From the NCBI GenBank assembly GCA_003508835.1, contig PUFA01000162.1:3899501-3963500 (forward strand): 64,000 nucleotides of DNA, in the 5' to 3' direction. The stretch comes from Eonycteris spelaea. Lineage: Eukaryota; Chordata; Mammalia; Chiroptera; Pteropodidae. Shown here piece after piece: positions 35,419 through 46,429 of the stretch. The notes beneath the pieces were generated by a model. The model saw only the letters and a list, made by a program, of their open reading frames with translations, searched no databases and had not been told where the DNA came from. Made by a program: the position numbers and the translations under genes. Within the stretch, counting starts at the first letter, position 1; every line of letters starts with the position of its first letter.

Positions 35419-36559
35419 GTAAATATGAAAATAGAAGTAAGTTACTGTGATAAAATTTTTAAAAAGCAGCAATTACTGTTATGGTCAATAAAACTAAAAA
35501 TGATAAATATTTAACAAATAATAAAAATAATCATTGCAGGAGATCAGGTACAACTGACCACTTTATGGCATATCAAGTGCCCTAATAAAGATATCTTTAA
35601 AAGAAGCCATTAATTGCAAGATTTTAGGATCGGAGAGAGAGTTCAGGGAATGAGGCAGAGAGTACAATATTTGAAAGATTCAGGAGTCCTTCATCAGCCA
35701 GATATTATAAGGAAGACTAGGCCAAATATTTGATGTACTTAAAAAAAAAAAACCATAAAGTATTATTCTGTGTTGTCTAAATTTAAAAGGCCTTTAAATA
35801 GTCCAGTTCAGTTCAATTAATCAGCACCATGACACACACTAACATTTTCTCAGCAATGCTTATTTGTAAAGCTGTGCTAGCCCAGACTGAAATGTTTTGA
35901 TACAATAGAAATGTGTCTGCCCAGAGGTATTTACTGAGCCATCATTAAGCAATGGAATGTTTTCTAAATGTTTAAATGCTGCCAGGAAAACCAGTTTCAG
36001 GATGCAGTCCAGGATTTTCTGCAAGACCAGTTTTCTCACACCTGTTTTCTTTGTTTTCTTGTTTGTTAACTTTTTGGTATACATGGAAACATGAGCTTAT
36101 ATTTAGTTATTTAGATGTTTTCCCATAACTAGATATATCATCCACAGAAGAATATGGAAACAATAGAGGAAAGATATGTTTTTCTATGATTTTAAGCCAT
36201 TACTAATTTGACTAATTACACAGTCTGGTGTGAATTTAGGCTTTAGTAACTTCTGAGTTTAAACAATGGGTCACACTAATAGGAATAACCTGTTTCTATA
36301 TTTTTTCCTCACATCTCTTCTCATAGGACTTCAATTTTTCTGCTCTGATGCAAGCTGATATCACAATGAGATAACCAAACATTAATTAAGATGACAATTA
36401 ATTAATTAAGGTGACCTGCTCACTCCCAGCCAGGTCTCTTGGGAAGTTCCTCACATATTATGGCAGAGAGACATGTGCAGTTATAGGATACCATATACTT
36501 TTGCAGGTATGTAAGTTTTTGCCACTGAAAACTGTATAACCAATATACGTCACTGCCAT
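35419..36559. other. Unassigned AT-rich DNA
   Basis: Holds a run of A at 35741-35752 and two copies of 'attaattaag.tgac' at 36381-36395 and 36401-36414. No gene or element recognised. Confidence 0.5.
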
Positions 36560-36889
36560 TCCTTCTGGAATTTGAGGAATAATTTACATACAGTGAAAAT
36601 GACCCTCTTTAGATATACAGTTCTATGAATGTTGACATTTATATCTGTAACCATCACCACACTCTATATGGAGAATATTTCCATTACTCCAATAAGTTGC
36701 ATTATACCCCTTTTTAATCAATCCATTGCCTCTGCCTTCAGTCCCTGACATCTCTTTAATATTGCCTTCTTCTTAGAACATCACATAAATGGAATCATAG
36801 AGTATAAATCCTCCTGTTTTTGGTTTCTTTAACTTAGGGAAACACTTTTTTATATATTTTGTTTTCAATTACAGTTGATATATATGAGT
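36560..36889 (-). mobile_element. L1 3' end, antisense, interrupted
   Basis: 'aataatttacatacagtgaa', 'tatctgtaaccatcaccaca' and 'acataaatggaatcatagag' give the reverse complement of an L1 3' end (attcacata, accatcaccac, aaatggaatcatac). The match breaks off near 36840-36890 and resumes at about 38066, so later sequence seems to have inserted into it. Confidence 0.75.
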
Positions 36890-37000
36890 AGAAGGAAAAA
36901 AAGGTCAATAATATGAATGGTAAAATGACAATAACTACATATCTGTCAACAATTACTTTAAATGTAAATGGATTAGGTGCTCCACTCAAACAACATGGGA
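36890..37000 (+). mobile_element. L1 ORF2 endonuclease-region fragment, sense (left part)
   Basis: 'aatgacaataactacatatc', 'tgtcaacaattactttaaat' and 'gtaaatggattaggtgctcc' match the L1 ORF2 endonuclease region. The copy is continued at 37447 beyond a younger insertion. It has no complete frame. Confidence 0.85.
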
Positions 37001-37446
37001 GATTTTATATATATACATACATATACATACAACACACACACATACACATATGTATATATGTATATATATACGTATATATGTATGTATATATATGTATATA
37101 TATATATATATGAATCTAGAGATAATCATGCTAAGCAAAATAAGTCAGGTAGAAAAGTTGAGAACCATATGATTTCACTCATATGTAGGATATAAAACTG
37201 AAAGTGAAAATTCATAGACACAGACAACAGTTTAGCTAGAGGAAAAGGGTAAGGGGAGCTACGTAAGGGTAAAGGGGGTCCATTATATGTTGATGGAAGG
37301 AGATATGAATTTAGGTGGTGAACATGCATGCGATATATAGATGATGTATTATTAAATTGTATGCTTAAAACCTATATAGTTTTATTAACCAAAGTCATCT
37401 CAATAAATGCAATTAAAAATTAAAAAAGAAAATAAAAAATAAAAAA
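37001..37446 (+). mobile_element. 5'-truncated L1 3' end inserted in older L1
   Basis: A TA/CA microsatellite (about 37003-37111) leads into 'gataatcatgctaagcaaaa', 'taagtcaggtagaaaagttg', 'atgatttcactcatatgt', 'atagacacagacaacagttt', 'cctatatagttttattaacc' and an A-rich tail (37412-37446). The order is that of an L1 ORF2 end plus 3' UTR. The terminal words (acctatata, ttttattaacca, ccaataaat-like) are, from memory, those of bat L1. Similar words border it on both sides ('aaacaacatggg' left, 'aaagacaggctgg' right), as expected for a diverged target-site duplication. Confidence 0.8.
37003..37111. repeat. Complex TA/CA/TATG microsatellite
   Basis: Alternating 'tatatacatacatatacata', 'acacacacacatacacatat' and TATG/TA units. 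It sits where many L1 elements carry a short TA-rich tract in the 3' part of ORF2, and probably expanded from it. Confidence 0.9.
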
Positions 37447-37690
37447 GACAGGCTGGCTGATGAAGAACAAAACAAGACACCTATCTATACTGTCTACAAG
37501 ATACTCATTTCAGATGGAAAGTCACATACTGAAAGTAACGAGATGGAAAAAGATATTTCATGAAAATGGAATTTCAAAAAACTGGGGTAGCAAACTTATG
37601 TTAGACAAAAATAGACTTTAAAACAAAGGCTATAACAAGAGCCAAAAAAAAAAAAAACCCCTCAATAATTCCACTTGTAAGTACCTAGGT
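37447..37690 (+). mobile_element. L1 ORF2 endonuclease-region fragment, sense (right part)
   Basis: 'acaagacacctatctatact', 'aagatactcatttcagatgg', 'gagatggaaaaagatatttc' and 'aaaacaaaggctataacaag' continue the ORF2 match left at 37000 without loss of order. A poly-A run (37644-37657) ends the clear match. It is disrupted by frameshifts. Confidence 0.85.
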
Positions 37691-37772
37691 TAATACTTTT
37701 GATTATACCCATTCTGGTGATTATATCAGTTCTGTTTCTCCTTGTTCTTTCTTCTTTCTCTTCTATTTTTTC
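37691..37772. other. T-rich lead-in to pyrimidine tract
   Basis: Short unassigned stretch between the L1 fragment and the microsatellite. Confidence 0.4.
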
Positions 37773-37823
<51 letters not shown>

Positions 37824-38064
37824 TTCTTTCTTTCTTCTTTCTTTCTTTCTTTCCTTCCTTCCTTCCTTCCTTCCTTCTTCTTCCTTCCTTCCTTCCTTCC
37901 TTCCTTCCTTCCTTCCTTCCTTCTCTCCTTTCTTCCTTCCTTCCTTCTTTCCCTCCTTCCTTCCTCCTTCTTTCCTCCTTCCTCCCTCCCTTCTTTCCTT
38001 CCTTGCTTTCTTTCTTTCTATTTCATTTACTTTTTTGTTTGTTTGTTTGTTTGTTTGTTTGTTC
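37773..38064. repeat. Long (CTTT)n / (CCTT)n / (GTTT)n pyrimidine microsatellite
   Basis: About 80 bp of CTTT units, then about 110 bp of CCTT units, then degenerate CTTT/CCTT/CCTC, and finally TTTG units (38036-38064). The plus strand is almost pure pyrimidine for about 250 bp. The two overlapping Phe/Ser/Leu frames of 110 and 123 codons across it are translations of the repeat, not genes. The repeat may have grown from an L1 poly-A tail (read as T on this strand). Confidence 0.97.
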
Positions 38065-38065
38065 T

Positions 38066-38400
38066 TCTGAGTAGTATTTCATTCAGGAATATATCACATC
38101 CGTTTATCAATCCACAAGTTGAAAGACTTTTGCATCATTCTTTGTGTAGACATAGTTTTTTTCACTTTTTTTAAGGGCTAACAATGGGATTGCTGGGTTG
38201 TATGGTAAGTATCTTAATAAGAAAGTGTTCATTTTCCACAATGGCTTTACTACTTTTTATTACCACTAACAATGTATGACAGTTCCAGGTGCTTCACATC
38301 CTCTTCAGTACTTGGTATTTTTAGCTAGATTTTTGTTGTTTGTTGTTTGTTTGTTTTTGCATGGTTTCGTTTCAGTTTTGCCATTCTAATAGGTGTGTTT
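38066..38400 (-). mobile_element. L1 3' end, antisense, resumed
   Basis: 'gagtagtatttcattcagga', 'caatgggattgctgggttgt', 'tgttcattttccacaatggc' and 'gccattctaataggtgtg' match the reverse complement of the L1 3' part of ORF2 (gaataatattccattgtatgg, tggaattgctgggtcatatg). It follows on from the piece ending near 36889. Confidence 0.8.
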
Positions 38401-39640
38401 GGTATCAAATATACAGTAATAGTAAGCTTAATATTGGAAATATTTCTTTTAAATTGTCATTTACAGGTATAAACTTATCCAGAGTATTATCCATTTATTC
38501 TTTGAATGAATGTATGATATGTAGTAATATCTTCTGTTTCAATCCTTACATTGGTGATTTGTGTCATCTCTCAGTTCACATTTGTCATTTTTGTCAGAAT
38601 ATTATCAAGTAATTTTTTTAAAGAATCAATCTTTTGTTTTATTGATTTTCCCTATTTTTTTTGTTTTCAACTTTATTGATTTCTGCTCTGCTCGTTGCGT
38701 ATTTCTTTTGTTATTCTTTTTCTAATTTCTTCAGTGAAGAACTTATCAGATTCACTTCTTTCTCTTCCTTCTTTCCTTCAAATTATTGATTTGCAATCTT
38801 TTCTCTTTTCTAAACTAAACAGTTAATGGTATAAATATCTTCCTTAGCACCACTTTAACTGAAGCCCACAATTTTTTGATATACTCTATTTTCATTTCAT
38901 CTATTTCATATGTATATATATTTTTTATGTCCTAAAGCTTTGCCTTTGATTCATGTATTATCTAGAAATGTGTTGTTTAGTTTTCAAGTGTTTGTATATT
39001 TTCCTTTCTGCTTTGTATTTCTAGTTTGATTCTACTATGGTAAAAGAACATATTCCGTATAATTTCAAATTTATAAAATGTGTTGAAGTGTGTTTTATGA
39101 CCCAAGGTAATGTGTATTTTGGTGAATTTTCCACAGATGCTTTAAAAAAATGTGTTTTCTGCTTTTGTTGGTTTGAGATTCTCTATATGTCAGATCTCCC
39201 TTGTTGCTGACATTTTCTGTATCTTTATTGAATTCTGTATGGCAGTTCTATTCTTCACTTAAAGTGGGGTATTGAAGTCCCCAACTTTAACTATAGATTT
39301 GTCTATATTTCCTTTCACTTGTAAATATATTTGCCTCAAATATTTTGAAGTTCTTTGTTTAGATCATTATTTCTTATTGGGTGGATTGAGCCTTTTATTA
39401 TTATATAATAAAATATATAATATATTTTGTCACTAGTAAATCTGTTTATTTTGAAGTTTATGAAGTCTATTATATCTGATATTTATCATTATGTAACATT
39501 TCTAGTTGCTATATTAATATTTCTTATTCTAAAGTAAACTTTGTCTGATATTAACATAGCTATCTCATTTTTCTTTTGATTTGTGCTTACATGGTATACC
39601 TTTTTACATTATTTTTCTTTTTAACTTATATATTTTATTA
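38400..39640 (-). mobile_element. L1 ORF2 N-terminal region, antisense
   Basis: 'tattgatttctgctctgctc', 'gtttagttttcaagtgtttg', 'tctagtttgattctactatg', 'aatgtgtattttggtgaatt', 'gtggggtattgaagtcccca' and 'tatctcatttttcttttgat' are typical of the reverse complement of the ORF2 endonuclease-to-linker region. It lies directly right of a 3'-end piece in the same orientation, so either the middle of one element is deleted or two copies abut. Non-coding. Confidence 0.85.
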
Positions 39641-39669
39641 TATTAATTGATGGTTATATATATGTATAT

Positions 39670-40330
39670 ATATATTTTTAAACCACTCAATGGTAACAAG
39701 AAAAATTTTCCAAAAAATATTTAAAATATTATAATACACTTCACAAATGAAATGTGAAGATATCTTAAATGGTTAATAAACACTAAAAACAGTGTGCAAC
39801 TTCGCTGGTCATAAGGAAAATGCAATTAAAATCACTATGAGGTACAATACGCAACCACCAGGGTAGTTAAAATGTAAATTTAATAGGCTGTCAGTTATCA
39901 AATGTTGCCAAATATTGCAAAGCATATGGAACAACTCCAACTCTAATATAATGTTGTTACTAGGGTAAAACGTTAAACCTTTGGGGGGAAATAGTAATAA
40001 TTTCTTATTACTGACCATAAACCTATTCTTATATTCAAATATTTCTCTTTGAAAAATTTAAGACATTTATAAGAATGTTCATAACACCTTTATTTATAAG
40101 AGCAAAAGATGTAAAATGGCTCAACTTCCATCAATAGAATGATTAAATGAGCTGCAGGATAGTTATTTAATGGAATACTACTCAATAAAAATGAACAAAC
40201 TACTGATATACTCAACAATGTGAATTAATCTCAAAAATATGTTAGGTGAATAAGCTGTATAAATAATGTATGATTTACATGAAGTTCTACAACAGGCAAA
40301 ACTAATTTATGTTGAAAAATCATCACAGCA
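39670..40330 (+). mobile_element. L1 ORF2 end and 3' UTR, sense
   Basis: 'cataaggaaaatgcaattaa', 'aatcactatgaggtacaata', 'ttcataacacctttatttat', 'ttaatggaatactactcaat' and 'gatttacatgaagttctaca' run in L1 3' order. Opposite in orientation to the element on its left. A short TA-rich tract sits at the boundary (39655-39676). Confidence 0.85.
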
Positions 40331-40590
40331 CTCCTTCTTTTTAGGAAAAGAATTGCCTGAGAAAAGTCATGTGTTAAATTTTTTTATGTTTTCATATACT
40401 GTATTTATTTCTAACACTGTTTATAGTTGGTAACAGTCCCTTAATTTCATTTCAGAATCATGTTTCAAGTTTATGGAAATCCCAAGTTTGTGGAACAATG
40501 ACAGTGTATAAAAGAAGCCAGAGGCTTTTGTCTTTCCCTTAAAAAGGCTTTTAAAAATGTGAACACTTCAGTGACCTGTTTTATTACCAG
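40331..40590. other. Unassigned spacer
   Basis: Nothing recognised between the L1 end and the MLT1 LTR. Confidence 0.4.
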
Positions 40591-41078
40591 TTATGGTAGA
40601 CTGAATAGTGGCTCTGCAGTCCATGTCCACATCCCAGTCTCTGAAATCTGTGACTAAATTACGTTATATAGTAAAATGAACTTCACAGGAGTGAGTGATT
40701 AAGTTAGAATCTCGAAGTGAGGAGGTTAGCCCGTATTCCATGGGTGGTCCCTATATCATAATAAGGATCCGTATATACAGGAGGCAGGGAGATCAGAGTT
40801 AGCAGTAGGAGAAATGACAATGGCAACAAGAGGTTAGAGTGATGTGAGGAAATTGCCATGAACCAAGGAGTGCAGATGGCTTCTAAAAGCTGAAGAAAGT
40901 GGTAAAATAGATTGTCCTCTTAGTTTCTAGAAGGACTCATCTCAGCCAACACCTTGACATTAGCCCAATAAGAATACTTTTGAATTCTGGACATCTTGAA
41001 CTATTAGATAATGAACTTGCATTGGTTTAAGCTACTAAATTTGTCTTAACTTTTTAAAAAGCTTAGAAACTTAATACA
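40591..41078 (+). mobile_element. MLT1 (MaLR) LTR, near full length
   Basis: It starts 'tatggtagactgaatagtgg' and runs through 'cagtccatgtccacatccca', 'ttaagttagaatctcgaagt', 'ggcaacaagaggttagagtg', 'catgaaccaaggagtgcaga', 'gccaacaccttgacattagc' and 'ttggtttaagctactaaatt' to 'aaacttaataca'. This is a complete MLT1-type LTR order at about 490 bp. No internal sequence is attached. Non-autonomous ERVL-related element. Confidence 0.9.
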
Positions 41079-41209
41079 TTTGTGTATTTTATTTTCTCTG
41101 ATTAAACTCTAGCAATAAGGATGATATGACTATTAAGGCTAGAAAAGTTTAGCTATTAATTATTCTTATTCTTTTTTCATGATTATTAGATTCCTGAGCT
41201 ACTTTAGAA
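41079..41209. other. Unassigned spacer
   Basis: AT-rich, featureless. Confidence 0.4.
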
Positions 41210-41350
41210 TAATTAAAGCATAGAATTTTGGAGTAGAAGAAATCTGCAGACCACTGTTCAAATTTTTTATTTTGTCATTGAGGAAGCTGATATCCAGAGA
41301 GGTAAATTCATTTTTTAAAGCTACGAAGGATCACAATAAATTCAACAATC
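41210..41350 (-). repeat. MIR-family SINE fragment, antisense
   Basis: 'tagaattttggagtagaaga', 'ttttgtcattgaggaagctg' and 'atatccagagaggtaaattc' fit the reverse complement of a CORE-SINE (gatgaggaaactgaggcccagagaggttaa). Confidence 0.6.
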
Positions 41351-44244
41351 ACTGTTTTGCATATCTAGAATGCCTAGTTGTTGGCATCTCCAATGGATAG
41401 AACAAAGGCTAATTGTCTATTTCTTCATATATAATACAAATTTTCAATATAAAAAGATGTAGAAATATTATACATTTTTTCAGTTATGGTATATTTGTCA
41501 CATACATACCTTTTTTTGTTATTTTGGTATCTTTATGTTAATAAAAGATGGATACCATTTTCTGTATTTTGATGTGAATACAACTGTGAAATCCATAACA
41601 TGGTTGCCTACTTGGTTTAGTGCTCTGCATTGTGAATGACCATTTCTTAATTTACTAAAAATGTTATAAAATGTCCCCCCATTTGATCTTTTGCTAACAT
41701 ATTTGGTTAATTGAAAGGACAGAGCCTGAAGGAAATGTCGTCTTTAGATCAAACAATAAAAGGATTTTCAAATTTATTGTTGACAGAATGTCTCTAAACC
41801 TATTTAAGAGAAACAGTGTTAGTTCTCTGCAAATGGCAAACCTAATACTGCTATTTCCTGGCTAATGAGAGTAGGATAAAACATCCTCTTTATTTCCTGG
41901 AGACCTCACCCTTGTCCTTTCAGACACTTTATTTTTATTATATCTATAAACCATCAGAAATACATATATACATGCATGTGTCTGATAATTACACTTAGCT
42001 TGTGATTCCAGCAGTAACGATGTATATTTGAGTGTGTGTGTGTGTGTGTTTTTCTAACCATGTTGCCAGTAGTCACAAGCTAAATATTTACAAAGTCCAA
42101 GCACATAATAATAAAAGAAATGGCTATAACATATACATATTTGCTTGTGTGCTTTATGATTAATAAGAATTGTGATAAAGTAAAACAAAAAATATCAATG
42201 AATCAGGAACTTCTTCCCAGATACAGTAATATTTTATTGTGGGCAATATCTGCCATATATTTACCTGAAAGAGACACTAAAATTGCTGTTTTTGTGTAAA
42301 GTATTCTGTTTTTTTAAATACCTACCTAATTTTTTATGTTACTATTCTGGGCACATAAATATTTCTGATTAAAATTCTTCCAGAAGTCAGCCAATTTGAC
42401 ACATATAAAAATACAAGAAAATCATATACTTACCAATTAGTTTTATAAACTTAGTGTTATATGACCAAGACAGAAAGTATTCTCTTATTATCTTTTAATA
42501 GAGGTAGCTAAGTTATCCAATTTTTCTAGGCCTAAAGGAATCAGTAACAATGAAATTGAGTAGCTATTTGTACAGGAAAATGTTCAACACCCTTCCAGAT
42601 CATTCAACAAGAATGACTGATTGTTGTATAATTCTCAAGGCCAGTACAGTCTCCAAACATAAGAATCTACTATAGACTAAGTCTAATAAAAGAAAATGAC
42701 ATTCTCGCCTTGGGCAGATATATTTAATGGGATCTATAATGACTAATAAAGATAGAAAACTTTAGGGCTGTTTATTTGTTCGGTAACATTGTAAATTCAT
42801 AAGAAGTAGATTAAATTTAAAGTTGTGGTTTATTGATATAAGAAAATAATTATTTATTTCAATTTTGATAAAATTATTTCAGGCTTATTTCTTATCATAT
42901 GTCTTTAGTTTGCAGCAGTGAAAGAACACTCTTAAGAGAACTTGACAAGATCGTAACTTCAATATTAGTCAATATGACAGATATTGCAATTCTAATTATT
43001 TTGAATTAGCATAATAGAGTTTTTTTAATGGAAGTTATAATTTTAAAATTTGCAGACAAATTACACATATTGAATCTTTTATTAAGGCCAAGTCACTATA
43101 CTAGAGTATTATTTAAATATTTTTGTTTAAATGAGTCATTTTCCAACAAAGATTTTCTTAAGTGCAAAAATTCTAAATTGATTTTTCTCTGAGTTTTTTG
43201 TAGTTCATGACAAATAGTTGCTGTAAAACTGTCATTCTTATAAATACAATGCATAGATTTTGAAAGAGGTTAATGCTTCCCAAAGGTTCAGATTAAATCT
43301 TTCATTATAATTGTAATTATTTAATTTGTTTGTTGAAGAAGGATATTTTCTTAATAGAAATAACTGAAGCTAAGTTTGTAAAACTTAAGCAAATTTTATA
43401 TATATTCATTTCGGTTAGATTTGCTTGAAAATATCTACTTTTACTACGTGTAATAGATTCAGTAGAAGATCTATTACCCATTTATGTGCACGTCCTAACT
43501 CATCTCTCAGTAGGAAACATGAAATTGATTTCTTCATTTGAAGATGTGTTGTGCTTATTTTTTTAAAAATAAATACATTATTAACCTCTTGTTCGAATAT
43601 AATATTTTCAAATATTCCTATCTGTAGTGCTGCATTCTTCTCTTCAAACTAAGTGGCAAATTTCCCAACATTTAGGCATTTTAAAAATAAATAGTACAGA
43701 ATTTCAAGTCAGAAAATAGGCATCTCCTTCTTAAATAATTAATTAATTTATGAAAATGACTATGAAAAAATATTTCATGTAGTCAAATTCAGAGAATTAC
43801 AACTCATAATAAAGCTTTGATAAATTTTGTCACCTAATCTGTTTTTATATTATTTTATCCACAGAAATGACATTTTAGAAACTTTCTTTGAAAAAGATTA
43901 AACTTTGGAAAATCTGTTTTGCAAAGTTATCTTTATTTATTCTAATTAAATTAATATAAATTTGACTCATTAATACAGTCATAATTATTAGTGAGGCAAG
44001 TATCATTAACACATTAATATAAAGAATTTTCTGAATCCAAGATAATAGTATAACACTCTACAAGTGATTTTATTTTGCTTATTCTTTAACTGTGGCTTAT
44101 CATTAAAATTTTAGCAGTTTCAAAAACTTCAACTCTTAAATTAATCAATTGACTAGGACAACATCTAATTTTTAAAGTCTAACCTTTGTGTTAGATTGTC
44201 TTATTCTCTACTTGGTTAAATGAGGAATTGTTTTTTTAGAATCT
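41351..44244. other. Unassigned AT-rich DNA, 2.9 kb
   Basis: A (TG)n tract lies at 42032-42049. Otherwise no gene and no mobile element could be recognised. Confidence 0.5.
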
Positions 44245-44300
44245 TTTATATATATATATAATATATATAATATATTTTATATAATATATATATATATATG
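44245..44300. repeat. AT-dinucleotide tract, self-complementary
   Basis: Almost pure TA with internal TATAATATAT units, so it can fold back on itself. It adjoins the candidate LTR. Confidence 0.95.
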
Positions 44301-44305
44301 CTTTT

Positions 44306-44627
44306 TGTTGGCTAAAAGAGGAACTTGTACACGATTTAGACATTGGAAAGAAAGCAGAAGTTTTATTCGCAGAATAGAGAATATCTTTGTGATCAAGGAC
44401 AGCGATGGACAGGTGTGAAAGTGATTTTACACTTTCACAAAAGTGTTTGCACTCCGGCTTCTCTAACTTCTGAATTTGCTGACTAAAGGTAGCTGCAGGC
44501 ACCATGGACTCGAATCACGTTGTCTAGTAACAGCTTTAGTTTGTGCTGCTTCTTAGACTTTGAGTATTTCTTCTTCCTCCCTCTTGGTTAATCTCCTTTT
44601 TTTTTTTTTTTTTTTTTTTTCCCATCA
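44306..44627 (-). mobile_element. Candidate solo LTR, antisense
   Basis: On the minus strand a U3-like region is followed by 'gcgaataaaacttctgcttt' (a polyadenylation signal with an R/U5-like continuation) and 'cctcttttagccaaca', and the plus strand starts TG and ends CA at plausible borders. This layout suggests an ERV LTR of about 320 bp. The minus-strand frame of about 70 codons before the AT tract (ATG near 44505) has no domain that I recognise. A 24-base poly-T (minus-strand A) lies inside the 5' part. A degraded pseudogene is the alternative. Confidence 0.4.
44597..44620. repeat. T24 homopolymer
   Basis: The longest mononucleotide run in the window. Confidence 0.97.
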
Positions 44628-46429
44628 ACCAAACTTTGTGGCAAGATCCCAATTTTATCAAATCACCTGCCTAAGTATATTGCTACTCTCAGTTGGGGGT
44701 ATAACTGTGTGAAAAAGTATGCACTAGTATACTTTTGTCCTTTTCAGAAATTTTATGTTTTCATACCCTAAAATAAAGTAGTTATTACCAAGTAACTCTG
44801 GGCTTGAATGCAATGTCTCAGTTTCTAGATATTGTTATCATGTGCCATGCTCTTTAATTTTATATTACATTTTATTAAAACAGATAGGATTATGTTTAGG
44901 CTGTCTGCTTTAAAAATAGTGAATGGTTGAGGAAGCAGAATATCAAACTTGTAAAATTATACTATAATTACACAATTTTGAACATTTTATGTATTTTCTC
45001 CTATAGCTTAGGGCCCTAGGATGCACAAACCACTTTATTTTTACCAGCTCCTACACATCTCTTGGATTATTTTAGTTTAAAAGAGGCCTCCACTCTCAAG
45101 GCTAGCATTTAATAATGCTAGCTTTCTTCCATTATGCATTTTAGACTCCATTTGCTCAGCGGGCAGTTATTCATATGGTTTTCAGACCAGCAGGAGGCAT
45201 CATTATGCTGTGTTCAGAGAGACCTTAGCTATGTGCAAGAAAGTAATCTAACCTAGTGTTACTAAGATAAAGTACAGAGGATACTTTTTAAAATTTTCCT
45301 CCGGGACTCAATATAGCAAGCATAATAGATGACACAAAAAAGGTACTTGCAATGCATAAACCCAGAGGGTCTTGTTCAATGTAGTTAAATTTCATGAACA
45401 GACTATTTATTACCTCATAAATTCTAATGCTGCACGAACATTGAATATTGGACTTTATCCTAGCTTTGTTTACATCTTTTAGTTCAAAAAAGTATATCAA
45501 AATACACAAACACATAAATACTTTCAGCAGTTTTATAAAGATTTAGTAATGCTGTAGTAAATAAGTATACTGACACTTAAGTGCAGTGTATTTTCTTAAA
45601 TTACAATAACACACAGATTTTAAAAATCATTTCAACTTTATATCGACCATCATTGAAACTAGAGTTTAAAATCCTAAAATAAACTATTAGTTATAGATAG
45701 GAAATTAATTTTAAAGAGCAATGTATGGTTCTGATAAGCTTATTTTTAATTAAATAGAATGTTATATCATATAACTTTGTAGGAATCAACTTATATGTGA
45801 TTCAGTAACAATATTTACATGTTGTTTTGACCTCTATGTAAGGTTTGTTTCATTTTAAGAAATTATATAATCCACACTGCAAAATGTATGAACTAATTCC
45901 CTTGTTTCAGTGCATCATATGTAAAATCTGAACAACTTCAATGCAGAAAGCTTGCTTTTTTTTTTTTTTTTTTTACCTCCATATGTTAGTTCTAAACTCT
46001 GTCCAGGACTATATACTCTCATCAGAAAGACCCATTTTTACTACAAATTCACCATCACCCTAGGAATCACATTAAGTGTTGTCTTTTGTGATCCCAAATG
46101 AAAACTTTTGGAATTTTCCATTCTTGTGTATTTTGCCCATCCCGATATCCAATACATGTGTCAATATCTCTCCTATAATAGCTGATATAACAGTTAGACA
46201 GAGATTAGGAAGTATAGAGAAGACTGGAACAATTCTATCAAACAACATAAGCGATGTGTATAGAACTTTTCACCCAACAATAAAATGTAAAATTAATATA
46301 AAAATGTAGAATAAAATAACAAATAACCAAAAAATTATTCTTCTCAAGTACATGTGAAATAGTTACCAAATTGTTTCTAAATTATATTCTAAATTTAAAA
46401 CTGGGTGAAAGTCTTGCACAGAAGAAGTT
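44628..46429. other. Unassigned AT-rich DNA with a hairpin
   Basis: 45101-45122 holds a perfect inverted repeat: 'gctagcatt' against 'aatgctagc' with a four-base loop, extended by A:T pairs outside. A T19 run sits at 45956-45974. 45000-45240 is richer in G+C than its surroundings and unexplained. Confidence 0.5.

Noticed and set aside
36977..37195. Tyr/Ile/Thr/His-rich frames
   Set aside because: Translation of the TA/CA microsatellite within the L1 insert.
37699..38074. Overlapping plus-strand frames of 123 and 110 codons
   Set aside because: They are the translation of the CTTT/CCTT/GTTT microsatellite into Phe, Ser, Leu and Pro repeats.
44236..44505. Minus-strand 89-codon frame as a processed pseudogene
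   Set aside because: Its poly-A-like run is upstream of the start rather than downstream, and an LTR-like polyadenylation region explains the sequence better. Not fully excluded.
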